DNA of 64,000 nucleotides. It comes from Prunus persica (Eukaryota > Streptophyta > Magnoliopsida > Rosales > Rosaceae). The notes beneath the pieces were generated by a model. That model made no database searches and had not been told where the DNA came from. It saw only the letters and a program-made list of their open reading frames with translations. This document shows, one piece after another, positions 12,184 through 22,927 of the stretch; positions within the stretch are counted from its first letter, which is position 1; each line of letters opens with the position of its first letter. The stretch spans positions 6,990,079-7,054,078 of the forward strand of contig NC_034009.1 of assembly GCF_000346465.2 (NCBI RefSeq), in the 5' to 3' direction. Position numbers and translations under genes: made by a program.

Positions 12184-13479
12184 TGTTGTAAAATAAACGG
12201 GATATGCTAGAATATTGAGCTCCACGTAAAGTAGATGAGACACAACATTTAATGAGGTTCGGTCATGCCTATGTTCTCGGATAGTAGCATCAGTAACTTT
12301 TTCACTATTTAAAATAATAGTCTACAACTTTAGTGTTTACAATATGGATCCGGATCCTCTGCTTTGATTTTCTCTGCTAGGATTTGCTTTACTTTTGCTC
12401 TCTATCTGCCACCTCATTAAAATTTAATCTAACGAATTTAAAGTTATACACATCATCCTTAAAACAAAAACCTAATTTACTCAAAATGAAAATGCCCTAA
12501 CTCTATTAACGGAAAACTTTACTTGCTGTAGCAGTTTGTTTTTGTTTTTCCCTTATTATTTTCTCTGGTTTTTCGTTATGTAGCAGTTCTTCTTTTTCTT
12601 TTTCTTTTTCTTTTTTTGCCTTCTTCCTTTCTCTGCTAATTCACCCTCCAAAACCTTATCTCTCATCAAGCTTTCTTGGCTGAGGAGTCTAAAATATATA
12701 AATCTAATAGCACGCCTTTTTGCTCCAAGTCTATGTTAGCATTTGTATTCCCTTATTCGACATCGATGTCCAGTGAACCGTTTTTTGAAACCACTTTCAC
12801 CATCTCAATTGACATATGGGAAGAGACGATTTGTTTTTGTTTTTCAATAGGGGAAAAAAAGAAAAGATATTGATGTTCAAATATATGTGATATACAGAGG
12901 TTTTGGGGAAAATGAAAACTTGTTGACAGGTAAGATTTTGGGGGACGGTTCGGGAACAGAGAAAGGAAGAAGAAAAGGAGAAAGGAAGAATGAAAATAAA
13001 AAGTACTAGATGACATTAACTTTCCTTAGCAAAGTTACGGTTTCTTTTTTCTTTTTTAATTAGAAGTAAATTAGGTTTTTTGTTTTAAGAATGATGTGTC
13101 AATTTTCAATTCCTTAGATTAAATTTTTAATGAGGTGGCATATGAAAGGCAAAAGTAAAGCAGATCATAGTAGAGAAAATCAAAGAAGAGGATCTGGATA
13201 TATGTGGCTCACTGATTTTAATTTCTTGGATAATTGCTCTCTGCTATCTTTTTCCTCTCCTCTCATTCTCCATTTCTTTCCTTTTCTTCTTTCTTCTCTT
13301 CATTTCTCTCCTTTCTGCTTGGGCTCTCTTTTCCTTCTCTAATGGTTTGTGTGTCCCTGCAAAGGCATAATAATGCCTTATTTATATAATAAGGAAATAA
13401 TGCCCTGCAAGTGATAAGCCTCCAAGATGTGGCTGACAAGGAATCTAACATGTGGGCTTCACCCACTGTCTTTACAACA
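12184..13479 (-). repeat. 5' LTR (element orientation minus), interrupted by a TIR element
   Basis: 1296 bp with the same ends as the 412-bp LTR. Removing the 852-bp insertion at 12348-13199 leaves about 444 bp, close to the partner LTR. Confidence 0.8.
12348..13199. mobile_element. Mutator-like or foldback TIR element inside an LTR
   Basis: Long imperfect terminal inverted repeats (about 150 bp or more). The left end reads ATCCGGATCCTCTGCTTTGA and the reverse complement of the right end reads ATCCAGATCCTCTTCTTTGA; similarity continues through the GCTTTACTTTTGC and CCACCTCATTAAAA blocks. The partner LTR at 5167-5578 lacks it. No transposase is seen. The target duplication is not clean, so the family assignment is tentative. 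Confidence 0.7.
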
Positions 13480-13627
13480 TAAAAAAAAAAATTTAGAGTT
13501 AACAAACCCTATTTTCCCTTTCTTCCCTTCCCGTCAAATCACCAGCCCCCACCACCATCTTACATTTTTTCCTTCCTGGTCACCCTCATCCCCAAAGCAG
13601 TCAGCTTACCTCCCTCAAACTCTCTGG

Positions 13628-13687
<60 letters not shown>

Positions 13688-14009
13688 TTGCTGATCTCCC
13701 TTTGATTTCACTAGTCGATGGTCAGTGGTGGTTCGATGGGTAACAGGTTGGTTGGGTTTGATGATGGTGGCTCGCTTTGGTATGGGTAGAGTTACAGGTG
13801 GGTTCGATTAGATGGTGGTAGTTGGATTTAGTGCCGGTGATGTGGATGGTGGTGGTGTTGATAGTGTGGATAGGTTGATTGGGTAGAGGTGACAATGAGG
13901 TTTGCTACTGCTTCTTACGGTGGCTGGGGTCTAACTGGGTGGTGGGTTTGATAGTGGAGGTTGTGACTAGTTTGACTGTGACTAGGGGGAGGGGATTAAT
14001 ATTGTACCC
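13480..14009. other. Intergenic with (TC)n microsatellite, no gene
   Basis: Contains a CT run at about 13630-13684 and a GGTGGTTC-rich stretch at 13690-13990. No supported coding sequence. Confidence 0.5.
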
Positions 14010-15025
14010 TCAGTCTTGAACATAGTCTAAAATATCGATAATATCGACGAAATATCGAGGATATTATCGTTTTTTCGAATAACGGATATTTCGAAACGTA
14101 TCTATATACATATCGTATAAATATCGAGAATATCGACGATAATATCGGAAAATATCGACGTCAATAATTTCGCTCACACTTCAGCAATATTTGGTTACAA
14201 TATCGTTAAAATATTGAAAATATTGATGTGATGAAAAAAAAAAAGGGAAAAAAACACAAAGGGGATTCAAGGTGTTTCCTCTTGTAAAATTAGTCATCCT
14301 TAGTTTGCTTTGTATTGTGGGGTCCAAGTGGTAAGTTCTTTTTTCTTCTAAATATTGAGACATGGACGGGGAAGGAATGATGGACCTTACATTTCTTACT
14401 TTGACAAAGTTCACAAGATGAAGACCATGAGAGTAGGTGGCAGGACCTGGAATTGGTGCCATAGGGAAGGACTATACTTGTAGAGAAAGAGGCAAGGCGA
14501 TTTTGTCAAGTCAAGAAGATGATTCGTTATCTATAACTTCCGACTCTGTTGGAGTGGGAAGTAGTAATTATGATTATACTCATAACCAACCATTTCCCTA
14601 CCTTTCATATCCCATTCCTTTTGGGAAGGAATCGAGCAGCTCATGGAAAGAATCCGAGACTCAATCTTCAAATGATTTTGCTCATGGACAACGTCAACCA
14701 ATCTCGGATCCATATGAGTGGCATGTTAACAATTACATGCAAAACTATTTTGTGGATTTATCATTTGATGACTACTCTTCACAATACACTTATTCTACAC
14801 ATAGAGATGATGAAGATAGTGAAAATTTTGAACCTCATAGGAACTCTATGTGGTACTAAGTCACTTATGTATCTTACCATGCAATGTATAAAATGTAAAA
14901 TATTATAGTAAATCATTATATATAAATGATTGTGGTGTGTTTAATCTTCTTTTATTAATTACTACATATTTTCTACACACATAGTGTTTGTCAGCTCACT
15001 ATATAATCAACTTAAATTAGTTAAA
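14010..15025 (+). mobile_element. AT-rich DNA element, longer copy with ORF end
   Basis: The left part (14030-14230) is rich in palindromic AATATCGA motifs. The right part carries an open frame and ends in a TTTGTCAGCTCACTATATAA block. Both ends recur in inverted order at 1-480. Exact termini and target duplication were not resolved. The architecture (coding tail, then AT-rich 3' end) suggests a DNA transposon, perhaps hAT-like. Confidence 0.5.
14437..14859 (+). pseudogene. C-terminal part of a transposase-like protein, unassigned
   Basis: 140-codon frame, acidic and Ser/Tyr rich, ending SENFEPHRNSMWY. The first Met is probably internal, since coding-like sequence continues upstream. The C-terminal tail resembles tails of plant hAT-type transposases in general style only; no catalytic or BED motif is present. 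An inverted copy of its very 3' end (up to about the stop) lies near position 180. I cannot name the family. Confidence 0.35.
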
Positions 15026-15563
15026 TCCATACTACCGTAGTATTGTATAATTTCTCGTGTGTGAGGCCAACCTTGTTACGTGTTCTTCCTCTGAGTCTGC
15101 AACTTCCATAACAAAATTTGGTTGAAATTTTTTCAAAAATTCATAACTTTCTCTCTATAGGATTGTGAGATCAAGCCCAAAAATATAGGTAAATTTTAAG
15201 AGCTATTGTTAAGGTTCTAGAATTTCTTCTATTTGGGGTTTTTGAGATATTATTATGCAATTCAATGCTTTGTTATGGTATTTGAGTTATTTATGGGCAT
15301 TCGAAGCTTACTTGAGGATTGAAAATCATTTGAGAGCAATTGAAACACAATTTAATTCCAGGTAAGGGTAGAATAGGAAAGAGAAAGAATAAAAAACAAC
15401 AAAATTGATTAAAAAATATTTAAAAAAATAAAAAGGAGTGTAAATGTACAAAAGAGGAGTGGGTAAATCAACTCCCTAAATTATTCCAGAAACAATTTGC
15501 AAAGACATGTTTCAATGTTGTGATAGCAGAGTAGCATGCTGTTATATTCTCAAGCAATATCAT

Positions 15564-16345
15564 TGTCATGCCTAGGACCTGGGGGTCGGTGGAAATCATG
15601 CGCCTGGTGTGTGAGAAAAATAAGAAATATAAAGAGTAGCCAAAACATGGGTTTAAAATTAACTTCTCTTATACAATAGTTCCAAAGTCTTACAAGTGTA
15701 TAATAAATAAATAAAGCTCTATTACTCTCATCTAATTCAGCTTCAACTGGTTTAGTCCTTGTCTTGCCCACTAATTCATCTGAAAAATTAAACAGGCTGA
15801 GGGATGAGCAACCACTGCTCAGTGAGTAGATTATCTAATATGCCAGTCAAGCAATGCCGTTATACACACACTAGAAAATATTATGAAAAGATACATCAAT
15901 CCAGATCATATCACATCCCTTCATATCTCGGTTATCCTTCATAGCATGTAACCAACCACACAACCCCTATTGGCCTCATTGCCCTATGTCCTCGTGTGGT
16001 ACATCTATCCTTCAGATACCCCAACATTGAAGTCCTCATATTCCATGAATAATACATACTTCATAAATATTCCAATCAATATATATATAGTGTGAAAGAT
16101 TGCAGCAAATGAGACATGCTTGACTTGAAATGGAGAGATATTTGTAAATAGAACAAATCCACGATAATTCATAGTTTTCATATTTTATCACAAAATAAGA
16201 ACTTTTAGAACACATTACATAAACCACTCACCTTGATAATGAGAACCCTTAAAATAAATTGACAAGACAACTCATCTACCTATCTCCATGTACTACCACC
16301 CAAGCCAAGTTCCAAGAGTTTCATCACCACTCCCTCCCTCTCTCT
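15564..16345 (-). mobile_element. Truncated inverted LTR related to the solo LTR at 8425-9676
   Basis: Its reverse complement matches the 3' half of the solo LTR: the TGCTTGACTGGC block at 9453-9464, the GACATAGGGCAGTGAGGCC block and the segment around 9240. It begins TGTCATGCC, the complement of an LTR terminus. It is cut off near 16345 by the next element. Confidence 0.7.
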
Positions 16346-17523
16346 GTGATGAGAGTCTCAAATTACATCTTTTTAATATTATTTTGGAGACTTTATGATA
16401 TAATTTTAGCTTAATAAATATAATTTCACTTCTTATTACATTTTATTCTCACCAACTGAATTTATGAATTTTCTATATTAATTTGGTGAACTTATTAGGT
16501 GAATTTATCTTCTGTAGGAAGTTGGAAAGCCAAAAGATGAAGACATATATTTGTCCAAGTTCAAGCTAGGTGTGAAGAGAATTGCTGGCGGATTTTTATT
16601 GAAGAATTGATTGTGGGATTATTGTGATTGTAAAGAGAAGTAAAGAGGGAGAAGAGAAGACAAAACCGTTGAAGCTAAAGAGCCTATTTCATGTCATTCA
16701 TAGCTATTTAATGCCCACCTACCTCACTGTTATTTCTTTTCCACTAACTCTCCCCCATCAATACATGTTTAATCCAATTAATCCCTCACTTAAACCCTTC
16801 ATTACCCACCACGAATGTATTAACTTCCCACTCACCTCATTGACTACTATAAATCACCCATCAACTTATTTGGCAAGGACACCACTACGAGTGATTTCTT
16901 TATCCATTTAGTTTATGTTTTCCTTTGTAATGAGTTACTAGAACCCTAGTTAAGGCTAAAGGGGATGTTCTTTGAGTAAGTTTGTATTGTTCTTTAATCC
17001 AATATACGGTATGAATTACTAAATTCTTTTATTTTTGGTTGTTCAATATTTTCATATCCTTTTATTTTGATTGATGTTAAGTGCTATTGTGTTTTCATGA
17101 GTTCAGTTATATTTTTCTCATTGTTAAGAACTGAATTGGCATGCTTTTAAATTAAAAGAGTAGATCTTAAGCAATTCTATTTTCTGAACAATCATTAATA
17201 AAAGATTACATTGAAAAATTAAATTAGTTTTAATTTCTTTATCTTCCGGTTAAAGTTTCACAATGATGATTTTAATTGAGTCATAATTTGGATTAAAGAG
17301 CATGAAACATATTTTGTTTAAAGAATGGAACCTTGATGCCTTAGCATTTCCATTATTGATATTTCATTTTTAAACTCAATTTCCACAACAATCAAATCAA
17401 ATTACTTTTCCATTTTGCTTGTCACTTTTATTGTGGTACGTTTAATTTTTTCTTTGTGTGCAGATATTTGCCTACCTTCTCCTTGAGGATACAATACTTG
17501 GACTTCCAAGATTATTACTACGT

Positions 17524-18511
17524 AGGCCTCATCATTTAGCCCGCGGGCTCATGGGCCGATGGGTGCCCGCCCGGCCTATCCAAAAAAAGCCCAACCTGCC
17601 CCGTTATGGGCTTTGAGATGGCCCGGCCCGCCTTGGGCTGGACTAGGCTTGGGCTTGGGTGTCTGAAGCCTGGCCCGGCCCATAGGCCTGGCCCAATTAA
17701 GCCCAAGAAAGCCCGGCCCAGCCCACCCACAAAAGCCTAGCCCGTTAGGCCCACATACATATATAATTATGTATAAATAAGAGTTTAGGTTTAGGATTAT
17801 ATCACTTAAATCACATATATAATTTGTTTCATTACATTTACTTTTCTTTACTCATTCCTAGTTTATAATTGGATGATTAGCACATTAATTTGTGTCAATT
17901 ATTAATTCAATAATTTTATTTATATATATAAGATGAACAACATATCACATCACCAAATATAATCATATCATGAAACATAATCGTACCACCAAATATAATC
18001 ATGCTTTTGTTGAACACATCACCAAATATTTGCATATTTATTCATACCATCCTTTAAAAAAAATAGTTTTTTGATACTTATTATTTTTTAAAATGTATTA
18101 CGGTCTACTTATGTAATAACCTCAAAAATAATACTTGATTTTATTATTTTTGTGAAAAATCTTATTAAGTTGTGTGACTTTATTGGGTGTTTTATGAATT
18201 TAGTTTGATGTGAAAATATTGAAATTAAGTGAATTTAATCTCAAATTTGGACTAAAATGCCCTTATGATTAAGTTTATGATTTATTTTTTAATGAAGTAG
18301 GCATGTTTAAGCCCGGCTCGTTGGGCTTAGCCCGGGCTGGACCAATGGCCTTTCTCAAGCCCGGCCCATGGGTCGGGCTTGGGCTTTGAATTTTCTAAAA
18401 AAATCCAGCCCAGCCTTATATTTTCTCTCTCCTCTTTAAAGTCTGGCCCAGTTTGGCCCAAGCCCATTAAATTTTGGAAGGGCTAGCCCGGCCCGGCCCA
18501 TTGACGAGCCC
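17524..18511. mobile_element. Mutator-like MITE rich in GCCCGGCCC motifs
   Basis: 988 bp flanked by direct repeats TATTACTACGT (17513-17523 and 18512-18522). Ends are GGCCTCATCA and, on the reverse strand, GGGCTCGTCA. Both ends are packed with AGCCCGGCCC-type motifs and the middle is AT-rich. There is no transposase. The 9-11 bp target duplication suggests a Mutator-type origin. Confidence 0.75.
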
Positions 18512-18702
18512 TATTACTACGTGTGACTACTTGCACTTGGGTAGATGCAACACTCTCTCTAAAAGAACTATCACTTTGCATGGAGTGCATGCTCTAACCC
18601 GGCCAATTAACAAATCCTATTACTACGTGTGACTACTTACACTTGGGTAGACGCAACACTCTCTCTAAAAGAACTATCACTTTGCATGGAGTGCATGCTA
18701 TC
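18498..18702. repeat. Tandem duplication of about 100 bp at the MITE edge
   Basis: The block GTGACTACTT(G/A)CACTTGGG...GGAGTGCATGCT occurs twice. Each copy is preceded by a version of the MITE end (CGGCCCATTGACGAGCCCTA and CGGCCAATTAACAAATCCTA). Confidence 0.75.
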
Positions 18703-19087
18703 TCTAAGTCGTTGTAGTATTGAACTACTTCACAAGACTAACTAATATATGTGTTTCAAAAGAACCATCAAAGAGTCCTATTTAAAATGCAAAGAGGCGG
18801 CAACTAATGGCTTTTGATTGGTGGAATGTGAGGCTGGTGATATATTTGACCCCAAGATTATCCAATTTTCCCTTAATGCCAATAGCTCATGCTTTAAACA
18901 AAGGCTTAGTCATCTAGGTAGACACTTGTGAAGAAACTAAGGTGGTGCATGTGGGTAAGATTTGATGCAAATACCACCTTAAGTGATAAAGCTTGTACGC
19001 AACCCCCCTTACAAATCCAATTATATAACAAACACATAAATATTATTATAATAGTATTACTCTTAATAATTATTATAAAAGTAACAA

Positions 19088-19252
19088 CTATAGGGGTCCA
19101 AGAGATTTGTGGTCACTCAACGTTAGATGTAAATTCAACGGTTCACTAACTCTTGCACTTCTTTTAAGAAACTTTTTTGAACCATTGGATTGATATCCAA
19201 CGGTAGGTGACCACAATCTCTTGGACTCCTATAGTCCAAGAGATCGGGACTG
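19088..19252 (-). mobile_element. Foldback MITE, end-truncated copy
   Basis: Same family as 19528-19710 (TCCAAGAGAT...TGGTCACTC... inverted arms), but the left terminus is missing. Confidence 0.7.
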
Positions 19253-19527
19253 TATACATCTATGTGGCAAGATAACTACATATATACAATTATAACCAAT
19301 ATACATATATAATCAATTAAACATAATTTAACTTATAAACCTAAATAGATAGCAAAATATTTAATTTCCCCAAATATTATATATATAATTTTGAAATACA
19401 GGGCTTCATAATCATAATGCTTAGAATTGGACTAGGGGCATTTCGATCAAGTTATTACACTAAGACTAGGGGCATTTCGAAGTGGGTTCATAACACTAAG
19501 ACTAGGGGCACTTCGATCAAGTTATTA

Positions 19528-19710
19528 CAATCCTGATCTCTTGGACTACAGGGGTTCAAGAGATTTGTGGTCACTCACCGTTAGATGTAAATTCAACGGT
19601 TCACTCACTCTTGCACTCATTTTAAGAAACTTTTTTGAACCATTGGATTAATATCCTGTGGTGGGTGACCACAATCTCTTAAACTCCTGTTGTCCAAGAA
19701 ATCGGGACTG
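19528..19710. mobile_element. 183-bp foldback MITE with perfect 10-bp target duplication
   Basis: CAATCCTGATCTCTTGGAC...AAGAAATCGGGACTG with inverted arms, flanked by CAAGTTATTA at 19518-19527 and 19711-19720. The homologous site beside MDL c (TCGATCAAGTTATTAATCAA near 37632-37651) is empty, which confirms insertion after the duplication. The TSD length suggests a Mutator-like family. Confidence 0.88.
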
Positions 19711-20048
19711 CAAGTTATTAATCAATTCATACGGGAATTTCTTGCATTTTGAACGTGCTGTTGTCTTTTGATCCCATAACCGACATTAAAAAAAATAGAA
19801 CATTAACGGATAGTATATACGCTTTAGGGCAGCATTTCCTTTCAAACTCAGGTTTTGCAAGGACAAGTTGTACACAATGATAACTAGGACATCACAAAGG
19901 AAAATTTATTAAACATGAAATAAAGAGGTACACCAAGTCAGGGCGGAAAATTTATTACACACATGAAATAAAGAGGTTCACCAAGCCATAGCTGATAGAA
20001 AGAACCTAAGCCTAATCCCACTTGAGTCAGAAATCATGGGTTTATCAA

Positions 20049-20126
20049 CTAAGTATCAAAAGCAAAGGATAATGCTGACTCAAGCGACTCCAAGATTCTG
20101 GGTTGGAATGTAGACTTATGAAGAGC
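20049..20126 (-). pseudogene. Untranslated former C-terminal tail of MDL copy b
   Basis: Beyond the premature TAG the same frame stays open for 25 further codons. It matches the copy-c tail closely (ALHKST...SFAFDT) and then reaches the same TAG codon as copy c. It therefore reads as recently stranded coding sequence, now part of the 3' UTR. Confidence 0.8.
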
Positions 20127-22157
20127 CTACTCTGAAGCTAATCTTTCTTGCAGAATTTTAGAGCCCACGTACCTGCCCAAAGTACAAAATTGAAAGTGAT
20201 GAAAAAGAGCAGAATGGCGTAGAATTAATATTACAAACATGACATTCAAGCCAAATATATTATTGACAAGTTCTAGGTGTGTATAACATACCTCCCTAAC
20301 ATCAGATAGAAGCCCTGTGGATGGCTTGCTGGTGTGGAAGGGAATGTGGAGCCATCAACAACGCGTAATGCGTTGATCCCTGTCACACGGAAATCATCAT
20401 CAAGCACCTCCCCGACAAGGCATCCACCGTGGTAATGCCAATATGACGCTACTGCCACCTGGCAAAATGTTTCGAAGGCTGCATCATCTGTCTGGTCCTC
20501 TGGCAAAGGTATACCCAAAATATCAAAACCTTCTATGCCCGGCAAATCTTCCACTTTATATGGCTTTAATGCGTCTGAGCTCAAGAATTCACCAATCTTC
20601 TTCATGCCGCTAACACAATGAGCAAGGTCAGTTGAATTCGAATAGTAGTTGAATTTGACATTTGGAGCGACTCTCACGTCAGAGGTTGATTGCAGCGTGA
20701 CAGTACCATAAGATAATGGTCCCGGAACTTTGTTAACAATGTGAGCGAAAGTCGTTTTTGGCAGGGGATAAGTTGGATTAGGAAAAAAACTAAAGGGTGC
20801 AATAGAAAATGGCAAGCTTGATAGAGAACATTGGTAGAAGTCGCTTGTAATGCCTAGAACGGTGACAGTTGAGGGTTCTATTGGATTTGGGGGCAAAATG
20901 TTAATGAAATTACGAGGATTGTCATATATATACTGCCCGACGTATGGATGGGAAGCAACAACTGAAATGTTGAGAGATGTTAGGTAAGACTCTGGGCCAA
21001 CACCACTAAGTAGTAGAAGTTGAGGGGACCCAATTGGCCCTGCACTCAATATAACTTCTCCCTCACCACGTACAAATGCCTGATGAGTCGTTCCGTTCGA
21101 ATCAGTATATATAACTCCTATAGCTGTCACACCTGTATTAGATATATAAGAGTATATCATTATTATCAAACAACTCGAACCAAAATAGGAAACATTAATT
21201 GCACATTCAGTATTTGATATGACTATCCTACTGGTAATGTTTCAAAATAAATCATTAACTTTGGAAGCATACCTGATGAATTGGAAGAGAAGATGATCTT
21301 CTCTACTGCGGCATGAACTGCAACTCGCAAGTTGTTTGGATCTCCTTTATTAAGCAGTTCATCAGATGCATGTCTGGTTCCATTATTGTCGAAAGTTGAG
21401 CCGGTGAGTCTAGTTCCTTCTATGTGATCCAAACTAAATCCATTGTCTGGAAGAATACCAACCTCCAAGAACGCAGTTCGTGTAAGATTTTGCCAAAATT
21501 GGAAATCCGGCTTGAACACAATAGTGTCTTCAACCCAGTCATATGTCTTATTAACCAAATCCATGTCCCATTCAATCCCTGTTTGATTAAAGAACGAGGT
21601 GTTAGCTCTTACGTAGACCCCGGCATTGATCATGCTCGTGCCACCGAGGACCCTCCCTCTTACATTGTCAATACCATCTCCAGATACGAACCTTTCGACT
21701 GGTGTCTGTCCATCATCTTCTTGCTGCAGATTATATATAAACCCATCTGAAGTCAACAGGTTTGGATATTCTGTAGGAAGAGTGCCCCTTTCCAGAACAA
21801 GCACCGAGTAGTTTGCTGACAAAGTTGCTGCCAATGGACACCCTGCTGTTCCTCCACCAACGATAATGTAGTCGTATGTTCCTTCCAACTCTGTGTCATT
21901 GGCATCGTAAACAATTTCCAAGTAGCTAAAATCTGCAAAATTTGAAGAGAGGAAGAGTTGTTAAAATTTTAGCACATGCATCTACGTAAAAGTTTCTGTA
22001 CTATTTGCCTTTTTTGTTTTCTTTTTTTGAATCACGGGCGAAGTAGTTTACCATGAGCAGAGGTATTGGCAAGCGAATGAATCTCTGAATATTGAAGATG
22101 AAGAACAAAAAGGTGCAGCACCAATACTAGTATAGCTGACATTGTTGATTTCACCAT
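20127..22157 (-). CDS. MDL: (R)-mandelonitrile lyase copy b, C-terminally shortened
   Basis: Same enzyme family and four-exon structure: 22157-22052, 21932-21273, 21132-20292, 20172-20127 (1653 nt, 550 residues). The signal peptide covers about residues 1-29. GGGTAG, the YQC cysteine, YWHYHGG and SHPQ are all present, so the catalytic set is intact. It is nearly identical to copy c. Exon 4 differs: the GAG codon that follows LASE in copy c is TAG here (20127-20129). This removes 26 residues; the old reading frame continues open to the ancestral TAG at 20049-20051. Two sequons of copy c are also lost (NTT to KTT, NQT to DQT), and a Glu before AVASYW is Val. The truncation lies beyond the catalytic core and about where some Prunus homologues end, so activity may persist. 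The changes fit relaxed constraint. Confidence 0.92.
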
Positions 22158-22218
22158 GTTTCTGAATATTCAAAACACTTCCACACTTTCATGAAGGCTC
22201 TCCTATCCCATCTATGGA

Positions 22219-22225
22219 ATTTATA
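22219..22225 (-). promoter_or_regulatory. TATA box of MDL copy b
   Basis: TATAAAT on the minus strand, 62-68 nt upstream of the ATG at 22157. The context CTCTATAAATTCC is shared with copies c and d. Confidence 0.75.
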
Positions 22226-22523
22226 GAGGTAAGGCTTAGTAAGTTAAGTTATAAAAAATAATAGTTTCAACAATCATATGTTTAAATGATGATAAAATAA
22301 TGATCAATTATGGAGGCAATCAAGAAAATTATGCACGTAGGGATTATTTTTTTGTCTTGAAGTCAAATCTCTCGATCTTATTCTAATAGCATTATTCAAT
22401 AATCCGTAGGCTAATTTTATCATTTAGTGTTATCACGTGAAACATTAGTTTGTCATATATAAAATTCAAATCACACGATTGCAAGAATATGTAGTAGGCC
22501 CGATAACAGATAACATAAGATAA

Positions 22524-22716
22524 TGTTGGCGTGCGTCAACGTTCCTATTAGGAATAGAATTTGTTCTTATTATGAATAGAATTTATATTTTATTGTAATT
22601 ATCTAATTCGAGTAGAATTAGGAGATTTTGCACATATTTCCTATTTGTAACGACTATATACATTCCTCCTTAAGAGAAGAATAAACATATCAGTTTAAAC
22701 CCTAATTATTTTGAGT
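22524..22716 (+). repeat. 5' LTR of the Copia element
   Basis: 193 bp. It differs from the 3' LTR by a short TTGTTCTTATTATGAATAGA-type insertion or deletion and scattered substitutions, showing the element is not brand new. Confidence 0.92.
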
Positions 22717-22927
22717 TGGTATCAGAGCGGGTTCCGATCCGTCTCTACAAGATCAAAACCCTAATCCTAAAAATAAATATTTTCACTGCACCTAGCCTAT
22801 ACACCTAAGCCTGTGCCGTCTTATATCTCTTACTGTCGTCGTTGCCACCTAATCTTTTGCTGCCACCGCCATTTATCACCATGTCAAATGTCACTAAATC
22901 TTCTTCTTCTACTTCTATTGTGACGGT

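Larger units (their letters stand above)
5167..13479 (-). mobile_element. Non-autonomous Copia-type LTR retrotransposon (LARD-like)
   Basis: Two related LTRs (5167-5578 and 12184-13479) begin TGTTGTAAA and end TTTACAACA. Read on the minus strand, the right LTR is followed by CGTTATCCGCACGAG (12169-12183), a primer-site-like sequence. A purine tract AAGGAGGAG (5579-5587) precedes the left LTR, so the element runs right to left. Flanks are TAAAT and TAAAA, an imperfect 5-bp duplication. No gag, protease, integrase or RT is recognisable inside. Instead there are degenerate short repeats, a solo LTR (8425-9676) and one plus-strand coiled-coil ORF. Confidence 0.8.
16346..18720 (+). mobile_element. 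LTR-like retroelement block, interrupted by a MITE
   Basis: Starts near TGAGAGTCTCAAATTAC and carries a promoter-like middle. It reaches a GGATACAATACTTGGACTT...ATTACTACGTGTGACTAC segment that I recall as the 3' end of plant Tat/Ogre-type LTRs. No coding domain is seen. Ends were not defined by a target duplication, so the assignment is tentative. Confidence 0.4.

Noticed and set aside
13427..13705. Open frame ending in SLSLSL repeats
   Set aside because: Created by the (TC)n microsatellite next to the LTR end.
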